The notes below the pieces were generated by a model. The model searched no databases and was not told where the DNA came from. It saw only the letters and a list, made by a program, of their open reading frames with translations. The position numbers were made by a program, and so were the translations under genes. Below are positions 36,306 to 45,543 of a stretch of 64,000 nt of DNA, in pieces. The stretch is from an uncultured Poribacteria bacterium. GTDB lineage: Bacteria > Poribacteria > WGA-4E > WGA-3G. The stretch lies in NCBI GenBank assembly GCA_951812525.1, contig OX638316.1, positions 744,001 to 808,000 on the forward strand, read 5' to 3'. Within the stretch, counting starts at the first letter, position 1. Every line of letters begins with the position of its first letter.

Positions 36306-36558
36306 CAAGAAATCGTAGGTTTGGCGATACCATTTTTAAAATTCTACACGAAAAATTGTGTGCAGTCAAGAAAAATCGCACACATTCAAACATTGGACTC
36401 AGGAAGATTGATAAATTAACATAAGGATGCTATAATCTTATTAGAAAATATAGGTACAAAGCAGCAATCAACGTAAGAACGTGAAGACGAGTTCTTTGTT
36501 TGCCTTTGGCACAAGGGCAATCGTGCCCGCGCTATTTTAACCGGAATAAGATCTTAGC
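36306..36558 (+). promoter_or_regulatory. Promoter and leader of the second methyltransferase
   Basis: The upstream region holds a strong sigma-70-type promoter: -35 TTGATA (36408-36413), 17-base spacer, -10 TATAAT (36431-36436). The untranslated leader would be about 115 bases and contains GGCAC/GTGCC and TTTGCC/GGGCAA inverted repeats. No ribosome-binding site stands out before ATG 36559. I see no other gene here. Confidence 0.65.
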
Positions 36559-37422
36559 ATGCCCAAACATCATCTCTATTACGGCGATAACCTCGCTATT
36601 CTCCAAGATTACATTCCTGATGAGAGCATTAACCTGATTTATATCGACCCACCCTTTAACACCGGAAAACTCCAACAGCGTACGGAGATTCAAGTCGAAC
36701 CAGATGCACAAGGCGACCGAGTCGGCTTCAAAGGCAAGACCTACCGAACCCATAAGGGCAAAACCACACATTATACCGATGAATTTGAGAGTTCAGATGC
36801 CTATTTGCAGTTTTTACGTCCCCGTTTAGAAGAAGCATATCGGGTGCTGCATCCACACGGCAGCTTTTTCCTTCACATTGACTACCGGGAGGCACACTAT
36901 TGCAAGGTAATGCTTGACGAGATTTTTGGACGAGAGTCCTTCATGAATGAGATTATCTGGGCTTATGATTACGGTGGTAGATCGAAGTCGCGGTGGTCCG
37001 CCAAGCACGATAACATCCTATGGTACACCAAAACACCGAAACATTATACCTTCAACTTCGACGAAATGGATAGGATCCCGTACATGGCACCCGGTTTGGT
37101 CAGCAAAGAGAAGGCAACACGCGGTAAAACACCGACTGATGTCTGGTGGCATACCATCGTCAGCACGAATGGACGTGAAAAAACTGGATATCCCACACAA
37201 AAACCGCTCGGTGTTATTAATCGCATCGTCAAGGTGCATTCATCACCAGATGATACACTTTTAGATTTTTTTGCTGGTAGTGGCACTTTTGGAGAATCCG
37301 CAGCACTGCATAACCGTTCTTCAATCCTAATTGATAACAACAGATCCGCGATCAGACACATCATGGATAGGTTAGCCCTTTACGGTATCAAACTCGTCAA
37401 TACCAATTACGATGCTTTGTAG
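36559..37422 (+). CDS. Second solitary DNA methyltransferase (N4/N6 type)
   Basis: A 287-residue methyltransferase with catalytic DPPF at residues 30-33, the YPTQKP segment, and SAM motif FFAGSGT near residue 238. As in the protein at 91, the catalytic motif comes first (beta class). It is shorter and has a more canonical SAM motif, so the two are relatives but not recent copies. No restriction gene is next to it and the downstream genes are unrelated. It has its own promoter, so it is probably a standalone methylase. Confidence 0.9.
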   Translation: MPKHHLYYGDNLAILQDYIPDESINLIYIDPPFNTGKLQQRTEIQVEPDAQGDRVGFKGKTYRTHKGKTTHYTDEFESSDAYLQFLRPRLEEAYRVLHPHGSFFLHIDYREAHYCKVMLDEIFGRESFMNEIIWAYDYGGRSKSRWSAKHDNILWYTKTPKHYTFNFDEMDRIPYMAPGLVSKEKATRGKTPTDVWWHTIVSTNGREKTGYPTQKPLGVINRIVKVHSSPDDTLLDFFAGSGTFGESAALHNRSSILIDNNRSAIRHIMDRLALYGIKLVNTNYDAL

Positions 37423-37557
37423 CATCTCACCTATTTGAAAAGACTATAAAGATACCTCTCTCCTATCTTTTATAACTGCAGTGGCTCTATAAAAGTAAGT
37501 ACCACATTGTAGTAGCTCTTGAGAAAAATAGCGCCTCCCAAAAGGTAAACGGTTCGC

Positions 37558-37586
37558 TTGATTCTCATTAAGAAACGGTGTATAAT
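37558..37586 (+). promoter_or_regulatory. Sigma-70-type promoter for the PspA-like operon
   Basis: -35 TTGATT (37558-37563), 17-base spacer, -10 TATAAT (37581-37586), with GGAGG 8 bases further on. The leader is very short. A longer reading frame starting at 37558 would begin inside this promoter and is therefore rejected. Confidence 0.72.
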
Positions 37587-37605
37587 AGACTACGGAGGCA
37601 CACAA

Positions 37606-38271
37606 ATGAAAAAACTTATGGAAATCTCAGAACAAATTCGAGAGAGTATAATCCAATTTATAGAAGAAGCCGAAGACACCGAATCTGTCCTGGATAAAAC
37701 CGTTGTCGATATGAAAAAGCGAATCGCCCAAGCAAAAGAACTTGTCGCTGCAGCAATCTCCGAGGAACAAAGACTCAAGCAAGCCTACCAAGAAGCCGTT
37801 GACGCAGCGGAGGCATGGGCTAAAAAGGCAGATACTGCACTACAAAGCCGAGATATAGAAGGAGCACGAGAAGCACGGCAAAACAAGCAGCAACAGACGC
37901 AACGCGCAAACGACTATGAACACCAAATGCATGCTCAACAAGCAGTCGTATCCTCACTCAGAACTGCCCTAAATGAATTTTATCAACAATTCCAAAACAC
38001 AGTAAAGCGAACAGAAACCCTACACCACCATCAAAAACAGGCAGAAACGCGCCTTGAACTCCATAAATTGCTCGCAGAAATAGAGCCGTATGTGTCAAAC
38101 ACACTCGAACAGGCTGAACAGAAATTGAAAAAGACCGAAGCAGAGGCAAAACTTTGGGAAAAACGGAACCATCGAACTGAAACCGAAGCGAAAACAAACG
38201 GAGATGCCTTCAATCTGGACCAAGAACTCGCAAAACTCAAAGAAAATATCTTGGGCAATAAAGAACAATGA
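37606..38271 (+). CDS. PspA/IM30-like coiled-coil protein
   Basis: A 221-residue, almost wholly alpha-helical, highly charged protein with heptad-like patterns. The opening (MKKLMEISEQIRESIIQFIEEAED, read in part) and MKKRIAQAKELVAAAISEE fit the PspA/IM30 (ESCRT-III-like) family, which binds stressed membranes. GGAGG lies 7 bases before the ATG at 37606. It overlaps the ABC ATPase by ATGA, so it probably works with that transporter in envelope stress. Confidence 0.72.
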   Translation: MKKLMEISEQIRESIIQFIEEAEDTESVLDKTVVDMKKRIAQAKELVAAAISEEQRLKQAYQEAVDAAEAWAKKADTALQSRDIEGAREARQNKQQQTQRANDYEHQMHAQQAVVSSLRTALNEFYQQFQNTVKRTETLHHHQKQAETRLELHKLLAEIEPYVSNTLEQAEQKLKKTEAEAKLWEKRNHRTETEAKTNGDAFNLDQELAKLKENILGNKEQ

Positions 38272-39026
38272 TTGAGACCTCGAACCTGACGAAGTATTTC
38301 GGCAAATTGTGCGCTGTAGACGCACTGACCCTACAGGTAGACACCGGTGAAATATTCGGGTTTCTCGGACCCAACGGTGCGGGGAAGACAACGACAATCA
38401 ATATGCTCACGGGCTTACTCCGCCCCACATCCGGCACGGCAATGCTAGGTGGGTACGATATTCAGAAACAGAGTTTACAGGCAAAAGCGATTCTTGGATT
38501 GATGCCCGACACGCCACAACTCTACGAGGCTTTGACGGGTAGACAGTTTGTCCGTATGATCGCTGATTTATATGAGGTGCCACCGAAAAAAGCAGAAGAT
38601 GAGATAGGAACACTGCTTGAACAACTCGAACTTGCCGATGCCGCTGATGACCAGATTAAGGCTTACTCCTACGGTATGCAAAAGAAAATTCTGCTTATCT
38701 CGCTCCTCGTGCATCACCCACAGATTCTCTTCCTCGATGAACCTACCAGTGGACTGGATCCGAGAAGTGCGCGCACTGTCAGAGAAATTTTGCGAGAACG
38801 CTGTGAGCAGGGCTGTACCGTCTTTATGACAACACATATCCTCGAAATTGCCGAACGCATTTGCGATCGGGTCGGTATTATCAGTAAAAGTCAACTTATC
38901 GCTGTCGGAACGCTTGCGGAATTACAACAGAAACAGCGAGAACTCCACACACAACCGACGGATATAAACCAGCACGAAACCGAGACATTAGAGGATATTT
39001 TTCTTGATCTCACGGCAGATGCCTAA
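38268..39026 (+). CDS. ABC transporter ATP-binding protein
   Basis: A 252-residue ATPase of the ABC-2 exporter type. Walker A GPNGAGKTT is at residues 34-42, the signature is YSYGMQKK, and Walker B is ILFLDEPTSGLD followed by the H-loop TTHIL. It would energise the permease encoded 57 bases downstream. Substrate unknown. Coupled by a 4-base overlap to the PspA-like gene. Confidence 0.93.
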   Translation: MIETSNLTKYFGKLCAVDALTLQVDTGEIFGFLGPNGAGKTTTINMLTGLLRPTSGTAMLGGYDIQKQSLQAKAILGLMPDTPQLYEALTGRQFVRMIADLYEVPPKKAEDEIGTLLEQLELADAADDQIKAYSYGMQKKILLISLLVHHPQILFLDEPTSGLDPRSARTVREILRERCEQGCTVFMTTHILEIAERICDRVGIISKSQLIAVGTLAELQQKQRELHTQPTDINQHETETLEDIFLDLTADA

Positions 39027-39046
39027 CTAAAGATGCTCTTTTGATA

Positions 39047-39066
39047 GCGCGGTTTCTAACCACGCC
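39047..39066. repeat. Imperfect GGCGCGG-type intergenic hairpin
   Basis: GCGCGGTT-TCT-AACCACGC forms an imperfect stem between the ATPase and permease genes. It is the same family as the perfect hairpin at 62553-62574. Confidence 0.45.
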
Positions 39067-39083
39067 AATTATCCAAAACTCAA

Positions 39084-40718
39084 ATGATAAAAAAGGTCAA
39101 AATCCTCCTAAAAGCGGATGGGCAGGGGTGGCTGAATAGTCTGAAATATGGTGGAGAGGCACGGCGTAAGGGTATCTTAAAAGGCATCGGCTACCTCGTC
39201 TTCATCACTGCACTATCGGTGTTGGGCAGCTCCCTTTTCACCCACTTACGGTTAACTGAGGCAGAACCTACGCTCGTGTTGAGCGTAATTAATGGATTCA
39301 TGACCTTCGGAATTATCATCGTTGCAAAGGAGTTGATGGAAAGTTCGCTAAAAATCTTGTACGAAGCACCGGAAACGGCACTATTACATGCCGCGCCAAT
39401 TCAACCTGTGGCAACCTTCGGATACAAGTTCATTTACCTCACCATCACGCGCTTGTTTAGCATTCTCTGTTTTATAGGACCTCCTTGGATTGCGTTCGGC
39501 GTGATATTTGGACTTCCATGGCATTTTTACGTAGGACTATTCCCAGCGTGCTTGTGTCTTCTAATAATAATCGCAAGCTATGTTACTATCAGCATGATGG
39601 TAATTGCGCGCTTCTTTGCATCGGGCGGGCTTTTTACCACACTCAAGGCGATCGGCACTATAGTAGCCGTAACGATGGGGTTCCTAATATCGTTGACGCT
39701 GCTTACTGGGTTTGAGTCGGTGCAGCTAAAACAATTCTTGCTCAACTGGGCTGCTGCGGGAACAACAGATGCTGCTGCTACTTGGTATCCACATGAATGG
39801 ATGGGAAGACTTCTGTTGAGTTGGACAACAGAATCCACAGTCGGAATCCGATTACGATGGGCACTTGGAGCGGGCGGAGTGAGCCTCGCCTCTGTGGGAC
39901 TGGCAACATTTATTGCACAACGGATTTATCAACGCGGCTGGGAAAACATCCGATATTTGAAGGTCAAACGTAAACCGGTACGAACTGGCACTGATTCTAC
40001 TACCTCAAACTTAAAGGGTATTGCCCTTATACTCGGACGCGGCAAGATACGTGCCATGATGCAAAAGGACTTTCTCATTTTCGTCAGGCATAGCGGACGC
40101 CTCATCGCCATTGCGGCACTCACGGTCTATTTGATAGTTCACATCGTCATTTTATTTGCGCAAGGAAATGCGGGGGATACGAACGCCGCTAAGATTCTCA
40201 CCGTGCAAATAGTCCTTTACAGCATTCTCATTACCTTCGGTATCAGTTGTAACGGGCTTCGAGATGAAGCGAAAACATGGTGGATGCTGAAATCCGCTCC
40301 TGTTACACCGAAACTTATATTCACAAGTAAATACCTGACTGCGATACTCTGTGCCTTAGTTTATGCAGAATTTTGGTCCCTGATTGTCATTTATCTGCTC
40401 CCAATTCCACAGGACAATTGGGGACCGGTGCTACTAATCCCTATCATAACGCTTCCAGCGGGATGTGCAGTGAACACGATGATTGGTACACTACCGTGGA
40501 TGGCAGAACTAACAAACCAGCCAAAACCGTTTTTGCGCGTTTTAACTTTCACTGTGACGCTCATTATTGATATAATACTCGTCATGGTACCCGTAATAGC
40601 ATGGTATACGCAGAGTCCCACTGTGTTCATCGGATTAATACTCTTTCTTGCGGGTATACTCGTGATGTCTTATAGATTCGGAATAAGTAACCTCAACAAG
40701 TTGTTAGTCGCACAATAG
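39084..40718 (+). CDS. ABC exporter permease
   Basis: A 544-residue polytopic protein with about 12 hydrophobic segments and a soluble stretch near residues 290-325. It lies directly behind an ABC ATPase. The layout fits large ABC-2-type exporter permeases with two sets of six helices in one chain, so it could form the membrane part alone or as a homodimer. No substrate clue in the sequence. Confidence 0.8.
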   Translation: MIKKVKILLKADGQGWLNSLKYGGEARRKGILKGIGYLVFITALSVLGSSLFTHLRLTEAEPTLVLSVINGFMTFGIIIVAKELMESSLKILYEAPETALLHAAPIQPVATFGYKFIYLTITRLFSILCFIGPPWIAFGVIFGLPWHFYVGLFPACLCLLIIIASYVTISMMVIARFFASGGLFTTLKAIGTIVAVTMGFLISLTLLTGFESVQLKQFLLNWAAAGTTDAAATWYPHEWMGRLLLSWTTESTVGIRLRWALGAGGVSLASVGLATFIAQRIYQRGWENIRYLKVKRKPVRTGTDSTTSNLKGIALILGRGKIRAMMQKDFLIFVRHSGRLIAIAALTVYLIVHIVILFAQGNAGDTNAAKILTVQIVLYSILITFGISCNGLRDEAKTWWMLKSAPVTPKLIFTSKYLTAILCALVYAEFWSLIVIYLLPIPQDNWGPVLLIPIITLPAGCAVNTMIGTLPWMAELTNQPKPFLRVLTFTVTLIIDIILVMVPVIAWYTQSPTVFIGLILFLAGILVMSYRFGISNLNKLLVAQ

Positions 40719-40782
40719 TAAAATCTACATCCTATATACAGGCACTCTCTGAGGTATTTAAAAGGAATTTATTTTTATGAAA

Positions 40783-40799
40783 CGATGGCTGATAGCCAA
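40783..40799. repeat. Dispersed repeat, copy 5 (short)
   Basis: GATGGCTGATAGCCAAT, close to the 3' end of copy 1. It lies across the translation start region of the carbonic-anhydrase-like gene and is part of the longest frame's first codons. Confidence 0.35.
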
Positions 40800-40817
40800 T
40801 ACGCGAAAGAAGAAATT

Positions 40818-41321
40818 ATGTTGATAGAATATGAAGGCATAACACCGAACGTCCATCCGTCTGTTTTTGTCGCCCCAGGGGCGATGATTATCGGTGATGT
40901 AACAATTGGTGAAGAATCAAGCATCTGGTTCAACAGCGTGATTCGCGGTGATTTAGAGCCGATTCAAATCGGGTGTCGCACCAACGTTCAGGACGGTGCA
41001 GTAATACACATGGACAAAGAGATTCCATGTCTTATTGGTGATGATGTTACAATCGGGCACGGTGCGATTCTCCACAGCTGCACCATCGAAAACGAGGCAC
41101 TAATTGGCATGGGTGCGATCCTCTTAACAGGTTCGGTAATTGGCGAACGCGCTATTATTGCCGCTGGCACCCTCGTACGTGAAGGACAGGAAATTCCACC
41201 CGGGTCCATCGCAATGGGAGTTCCCGCAAAAGTCCGGCGTGAGGTTACGGAAGCCGAACTTGAACGCGTCCGACATGGTAAAGACGATTATGTCTTACGC
41301 GGCAAACTGATGCGAAAATAG
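40818..41321 (+). CDS. Gamma-carbonic anhydrase-like hexapeptide protein
   Basis: A 167-residue left-handed beta-helix protein of the gamma-CA family (YrdA/PaaY/CaiE type). It has WFNSVIRGDLEPIQIG, NVQDGAVIHMD, and the metal-ligand pattern VTIGHGAILHSC, giving the three His typical of the zinc/iron site. Members are carbonic anhydrases or thioesterases. I choose ATG 40818, which gives the family's usual N-terminus; the frame from 40785 would translate a repeat. A 15-codon reading frame (40777-40824) with a good ribosome site overlaps this start. Confidence 0.85.
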   Translation: MLIEYEGITPNVHPSVFVAPGAMIIGDVTIGEESSIWFNSVIRGDLEPIQIGCRTNVQDGAVIHMDKEIPCLIGDDVTIGHGAILHSCTIENEALIGMGAILLTGSVIGERAIIAAGTLVREGQEIPPGSIAMGVPAKVRREVTEAELERVRHGKDDYVLRGKLMRK

Positions 41322-41478
41322 TTATCAGGACGCTCACTACGCTCGCTTTCAGTTGTCAGTACTCGGTTAAAAGAATTCTGGTAACAACCTATCACCTCTT
41401 GGCGTACTCCTAGTAGCGGCGGATTGTTACATCAAAACCTGTTAACTGATAACCGATAACTACGAAAACCGATAACGA
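41322..41478. repeat. Dispersed intergenic repeat, copy 6
   Basis: Contains CAGTTGTCAGTACTCGG and, about 100 bases on, GTTAACTGATAACCGATAAC and GAAAACCGATAACG. It fills most of the 173-base gap before the Gfo/Idh gene, again ending close to the ribosome-binding site. Confidence 0.55.
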
Positions 41479-41494
41479 ATAAAAAGGAGAAATA

Positions 41495-42535
41495 ATGGCA
41501 AAACGCACATGTTTAATGATTGGTGGTAGTGGTATGGCAGGTGGCTGGATTAACAATTTCACCAACAATTTCAGCGACCGGATTGAAATCGTCGGTTTGG
41601 CAGATGTAAGTACAGATGTACTCACAGCACAAAGCGAGGCGTTGGGGCTTAGTGACTCACAACTCTTCACAGACTTTAACGAAGCGTGTGCGACCGTGAA
41701 AGCGGACTTCTGCGGTATCGCTGTTCCACCGCAATTTCACAGTCCTGCCGCGATTGCTGCTATGGAAAATGGGATGCCGGTTATTTGCGAGAAGCCGATC
41801 GCCGATACATTGGATGCTGCAAAAGCGATGGTACGCACCTCGCAGAAGACCGGATTACCGTGTGCTATCATCCAAAACTACCGCTATGCCGACAATAAAC
41901 AGGAATTAATTCGCATCCGCGACGAAGGCAGATTGGGACGGCTTCAGCATATTGTAGGCAGATACGCATGCGATTACCGCCGTTATCTTTCGTGGGGTAA
42001 AGCATGGCGACACGATATGGATTTCGGACTCTTGTTTGAAGGCTCCGTTCACCACTTAGACATGCTTCGGTTTCTCTCCGGCGGCGACTGTGAAACCTTG
42101 ATCGGATTTGGATGGAATCCGGAATGGTCCAGCTTCCAGCACTACTCCAGCGGTTTCTATATGATGCGGATGGACAACGGCGTACATACTTCTTACGAAG
42201 GCAACAGCTCATCAGCAGGTATTGTCAACTGTTGGAACCATGAACACTATCGCGCTGAGTTTGAGGAGGGTGCAGTCGAAATCGCAGGTGGAAATCAGAT
42301 GACAATCCATCGCGTCGGCGGGGAAACAGAAGTCTACGAGGCACCAGGAATCCCTTATCAGGCACATCAGCACCTGTTTGACGAATTCCTGAATTGGCTT
42401 GACGGTGGTGAACCGTCTGACACAAGGATTGAGGATAACATCAAAAGTTTCGTTTTGGTCATCGCTGCAATGGAAACAACGCTTGATGGACAACCGAAAC
42501 AGATCGCCGATTACATCAACGACCTGGAACTCTAA
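41495..42535 (+). CDS. Gfo/Idh/MocA family oxidoreductase
   Basis: A 346-residue NAD(P)-dependent oxidoreductase with an N-terminal Rossmann domain (MIGGSGMAGGWI), the family signature CEKPIADTLDAAKAM near residue 98, and a C-terminal substrate domain with LFEGSVHHLDMLRFLSG. Members oxidise sugars, inositols or other polyols, or cleave them by redox-assisted chemistry. AAAAGGAGAAATA is a good ribosome site. Substrate unknown. Confidence 0.92.
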   Translation: MAKRTCLMIGGSGMAGGWINNFTNNFSDRIEIVGLADVSTDVLTAQSEALGLSDSQLFTDFNEACATVKADFCGIAVPPQFHSPAAIAAMENGMPVICEKPIADTLDAAKAMVRTSQKTGLPCAIIQNYRYADNKQELIRIRDEGRLGRLQHIVGRYACDYRRYLSWGKAWRHDMDFGLLFEGSVHHLDMLRFLSGGDCETLIGFGWNPEWSSFQHYSSGFYMMRMDNGVHTSYEGNSSSAGIVNCWNHEHYRAEFEEGAVEIAGGNQMTIHRVGGETEVYEAPGIPYQAHQHLFDEFLNWLDGGEPSDTRIEDNIKSFVLVIAAMETTLDGQPKQIADYINDLEL

Positions 42536-42585
42536 GGCATACGTACTTGCATCCAGATGGACTGTGCCTCGAACAGGTACAAATC

Positions 42586-42882
42586 ATGTTTAATCCAAAC
42601 AACGAAATACCGCTTGTCCTTGAGGATATTCCGGAATCCGAACAGCGCGCCCTACTTGAGAAGGTGGCGACTTGGATTGTGCGGCGCGGTTTGACGACTC
42701 CGGCGATTCTCTTCTTAGAGACCGGTAAACCGCTTAACTTTTTGGGCAGTCAACTTTTGATCGGATTCAGTCCCTTTATTCAGGCAATTTTCAAAGGGGA
42801 CGAATACCAGAAATTTGCGCTCATCCTCGAAAAGGACGCGAATGTTGAACTATTGATTGAATTGATCGAGGCACATCCATAA
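42586..42882 (+). CDS. Small conserved hypothetical protein
   Basis: A 98-residue protein without signal peptide. A central hydrophobic stretch (PAILFLETGKPLNFLGSQ) lies between charged ends, and the C-terminus is LIELIEAHP. The pattern resembles a short family of unknown function that I recall from other environmental bacteria; I cannot name it. Start at 42586; the longer frame from 42547 has no better site. It lies between an oxidoreductase and the acyltransferase gene. Confidence 0.6.
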   Translation: MFNPNNEIPLVLEDIPESEQRALLEKVATWIVRRGLTTPAILFLETGKPLNFLGSQLLIGFSPFIQAIFKGDEYQKFALILEKDANVELLIELIEAHP

Positions 42883-42952
42883 ATTGCAGTCTTTTAGACT
42901 ACAGAACAGATCATAGAAACCATAGGCATAAACCAAGAGACGGAGGAGTTCG

Positions 42953-44296
42953 ATGGCAGTTGAATTGCGAATGCTTCAGATGGATCAGACAATGACAAAG
43001 GGAAAAATCGGGAAGTGGCTCGTTCAAGAAGGCGATACCATCACTCAGGGACAACCCTTGCTTGAGATCGAAACCGATAAGGTAGTCCACGAACAGGAAT
43101 CCCCGACTGACGGGGTGATCGCTCAGTTGCTTGTCGAAGAAGGTGCCAATGTTCCTGTAAACGCCATCTTAGCGATTATTGGGGCACCGGGCGAGGAGGT
43201 AGCACGTGTTGAGATAGGTACTACTACAGAACAACCAACACCCACACAACCCGAACAACCGAAGACAACACCATCGGCAACTGCTGATATAAAAGCCTCC
43301 CCAGCAGCACGCCAACTTGCTGAAAAACTCGCCATCGACTTGACACAGGTTCAACCCTCTGGGCCCGGTGGACGTATCCTTGAAAGCGATGTCCAGCGGT
43401 ATATCGACTTAAGAGCGGAAGCACCTACCGAAACTACACGCCTTAAGGCATCACCGCTTGCACGACGTTTAGCAAAAGAACACGGACTCGACCTCGGTTC
43501 AATTATCGGTTCCGGCCCCGACGGTAGAATTGTTCGCGACGATGTGCTACAAGCAAGCGCCGCTGCACCGCCGCCGTCTACTGTTGTAGAACCAGCAACA
43601 CCTCAGCAGGCAATGGAAGTCATTCCTATGACTGGCATCCGTGAAATCATCGCAGAACGGATGACGTTGAGTGTTCAAACGAACGCTAGTGTCACACTTC
43701 ATACGGAGGTTGACGCGACAGCTTTCGTTGAATTACGCCGAATGCTCAACGACAAACTCCAAGCGAAAGAAATAAGCCTTACCTATACCGATCTGCTTGT
43801 GAAAGTCGTCGCTAACGCTTTAGGGGAACATCCACGACTCAACGCAACACTCACAGATGACGGGATTCAGCTATTAACGGAGATTAACATCGGGGTGGCA
43901 GTTACTTTGGAAGATGGTCTAGTGGTACCAGTAGTCCGAAACGCAGATAAGGAAAGGTTGTCAGAAATTTCGGCACTGGTGAGAGGTTTCGCTGAACGGG
44001 CTCGTAGCAATCAGTTGACACCCAGCGAACTCCAAGGTGGCTCCTTTACGATCACAAATCTCGGAAACTTTGGGATCGATGCGTTTACGCCTATCATCAA
44101 CCCACCAGAGAGTGCTATTCTTGGGGTAGGACGGATTGTAAAGAAACCTGTTGTTCATAACGATGAGATCGCTATTCGAAGCATGCTGACGCTCAGTCTA
44201 ACATTCGACCACCGTGTAATAGATGGTGCTCCGGCAGCACAGTTCCTGCAAACGGTTGCTGGCTATATTCAAGATCCGTATCTTTTGTTGGTGTGA
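42953..44296 (+). CDS. Dihydrolipoamide acyltransferase (E2) with two E3-binding domains
   Basis: A 447-residue E2 subunit of a 2-oxoacid dehydrogenase complex. The lipoyl domain (1-75) has the lipoylated Lys43 in EIETDKVVHE. After a Pro/Thr-rich linker come two peripheral subunit-binding domains: residues about 114-150 (KASPAARQLAEKL...GGRILESDV) and 164-200 (KASPLARRLAKEH...DGRIVRDDV). The catalytic domain ends with DHRVIDG (419-425; His420, Asp424). One such domain is usual. E1 and E3 genes are not adjacent, so which oxoacid it serves is open. Confidence 0.9.
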   Translation: MAVELRMLQMDQTMTKGKIGKWLVQEGDTITQGQPLLEIETDKVVHEQESPTDGVIAQLLVEEGANVPVNAILAIIGAPGEEVARVEIGTTTEQPTPTQPEQPKTTPSATADIKASPAARQLAEKLAIDLTQVQPSGPGGRILESDVQRYIDLRAEAPTETTRLKASPLARRLAKEHGLDLGSIIGSGPDGRIVRDDVLQASAAAPPPSTVVEPATPQQAMEVIPMTGIREIIAERMTLSVQTNASVTLHTEVDATAFVELRRMLNDKLQAKEISLTYTDLLVKVVANALGEHPRLNATLTDDGIQLLTEINIGVAVTLEDGLVVPVVRNADKERLSEISALVRGFAERARSNQLTPSELQGGSFTITNLGNFGIDAFTPIINPPESAILGVGRIVKKPVVHNDEIAIRSMLTLSLTFDHRVIDGAPAAQFLQTVAGYIQDPYLLLV

Positions 44297-44376
44297 TGAG
44301 ATTGGGAGGTAGGATACTATTTATTAATCTGCTCACACCTCCATTATATCAGTTTGCCACCAATTGCACCGAAAAA

Positions 44377-45237
44377 TCAATAGAAAACCCTGACCGAAAA
44401 CAGTGAGGCATACGAACCTACGTACCTCCTACTCACATAAGCGTAATCTAAACTGATATTATCGCGCTGATAACCGAATCCAGCTGTAAAGCCATCGGTA
44501 AACCGCCAACCCAACCGAAAGGCAAATTCGCCGTGCCTTGCACCGTATCGGTATTCACATCCAGCAAGAGGAATGCCGTTGGCTATCTCGAAAGCTGCTA
44601 ACACAGCATCCGACTCTCTGCTCGGGACATCAACTTTTACAGCAATCCCGATACGCCACTCACGCAGAAGCGACTCGTCGTAGGATGCCTCTTCAAGCCG
44701 GTGATAGGACAAATTTGAGAACAGGTTCGGCAACATCACTCCGATGCTAACTCTCTCCCTCATGAAGGCGTGCTGGACCCCAAGATCCACTCCCCAACCT
44801 GTTCCGTGCCCTAAAGGTGTCTGTTCCAGATTAACCGAAGTGCTAAAATACTTGGCACTCATGCCGACGCACAGCTGTTTCCACACACGAGTTGCAGCAG
44901 ACAGCAGTACGATTCGTTCATGCGAAAGTCCTTCTGTATCGCTTGAATTGAGGATTGCTGCGCCGAGGGTCTGGCCCGTCCGAATTGGGTGTGCCACTCC
45001 GACAAAGCTATAACCGAGCAGACCGTATAAATCCAAGTAACCGATACCGATTTCCGCGGCAGGGAGCCGTACCAAACCCGCTGGATTCCATATTAGTGCA
45101 CTGGTATCATGTGTCGCCGCCGCGTACGCTCCACCCATCCCCGTGGGTCCCGCCATAAGTTCAATATTCTCAAACGCAGCGTTACCCCTCCCATTCAGAA
45201 GCAAAATTAGCATGAACAGAAGGCTTCGGTAAAGCAC
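44377..45237 (-). CDS. PorV/PorQ-like outer-membrane beta-barrel protein
   Basis: A 286-residue exported protein with signal peptide (LLFMLILLLNGRGNA). It has MAGPTGMGGAYAAATHDTSALIWNPAGL, typical of PorV/PorQ and related FadL-like barrels, followed by alternating strands (IGIGYLDLYG, LGVQHAFM) and a C-terminal aromatic-ended strand (VRVFY). PorV shuttles type IX-secreted cargo at the outer membrane, which is interesting because two proteins in this window have type-A sorting domains. The start is GTG at 45237; an alternative is possible. Confidence 0.68.
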   Translation of the reverse strand: MLYRSLLFMLILLLNGRGNAAFENIELMAGPTGMGGAYAAATHDTSALIWNPAGLVRLPAAEIGIGYLDLYGLLGYSFVGVAHPIRTGQTLGAAILNSSDTEGLSHERIVLLSAATRVWKQLCVGMSAKYFSTSVNLEQTPLGHGTGWGVDLGVQHAFMRERVSIGVMLPNLFSNLSYHRLEEASYDESLLREWRIGIAVKVDVPSRESDAVLAAFEIANGIPLAGCEYRYGARHGEFAFRLGWRFTDGFTAGFGYQRDNISLDYAYVSRRYVGSYASLFSVRVFY

Positions 45238-45474
45238 AATAACAGAATAAGAAGAACGATGCTTGTTTTTCGTGTGTTTGTCTCCATAAGGCTTTGATAG
45301 GTTGGTGAAACAGAGACCACTTTATCACAAGACAACGGCTTTGTCAATCCACAGACACTTACCTCTTTTTTTGAAGAAGAATTGAGTCACGTGCAACTAT
45401 AGTGAAATCTATAACCTCCTGACATAGCATCAAGGCGTACACTCCGTAAACACCCTAAACCATGATGTTTCGAT
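45238..45474. other. Non-coding part of the divergent intergenic region
   Basis: No gene, RNA or clear repeat found in these bases. Together with the promoter elements that follow, it separates the PorV-like gene from the LamG operon. Confidence 0.5.
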
Positions 45475-45504
45475 TTGACACGAGGCTATTATGGGTGGTA
45501 TACT
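45475..45504 (+). promoter_or_regulatory. Sigma-70-type promoter upstream of the LamG operon
   Basis: -35 TTGACA (45475-45480), 18-base spacer, -10 TATACT (45499-45504). The longest reading frame of the LamG gene would start inside it, so that start is rejected. The leader would be about 170 bases. Confidence 0.65.
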
Positions 45505-45543
45505 ATAAAGCAAAAGTGTGAATTCGTTATTTCAATCGCTCGC

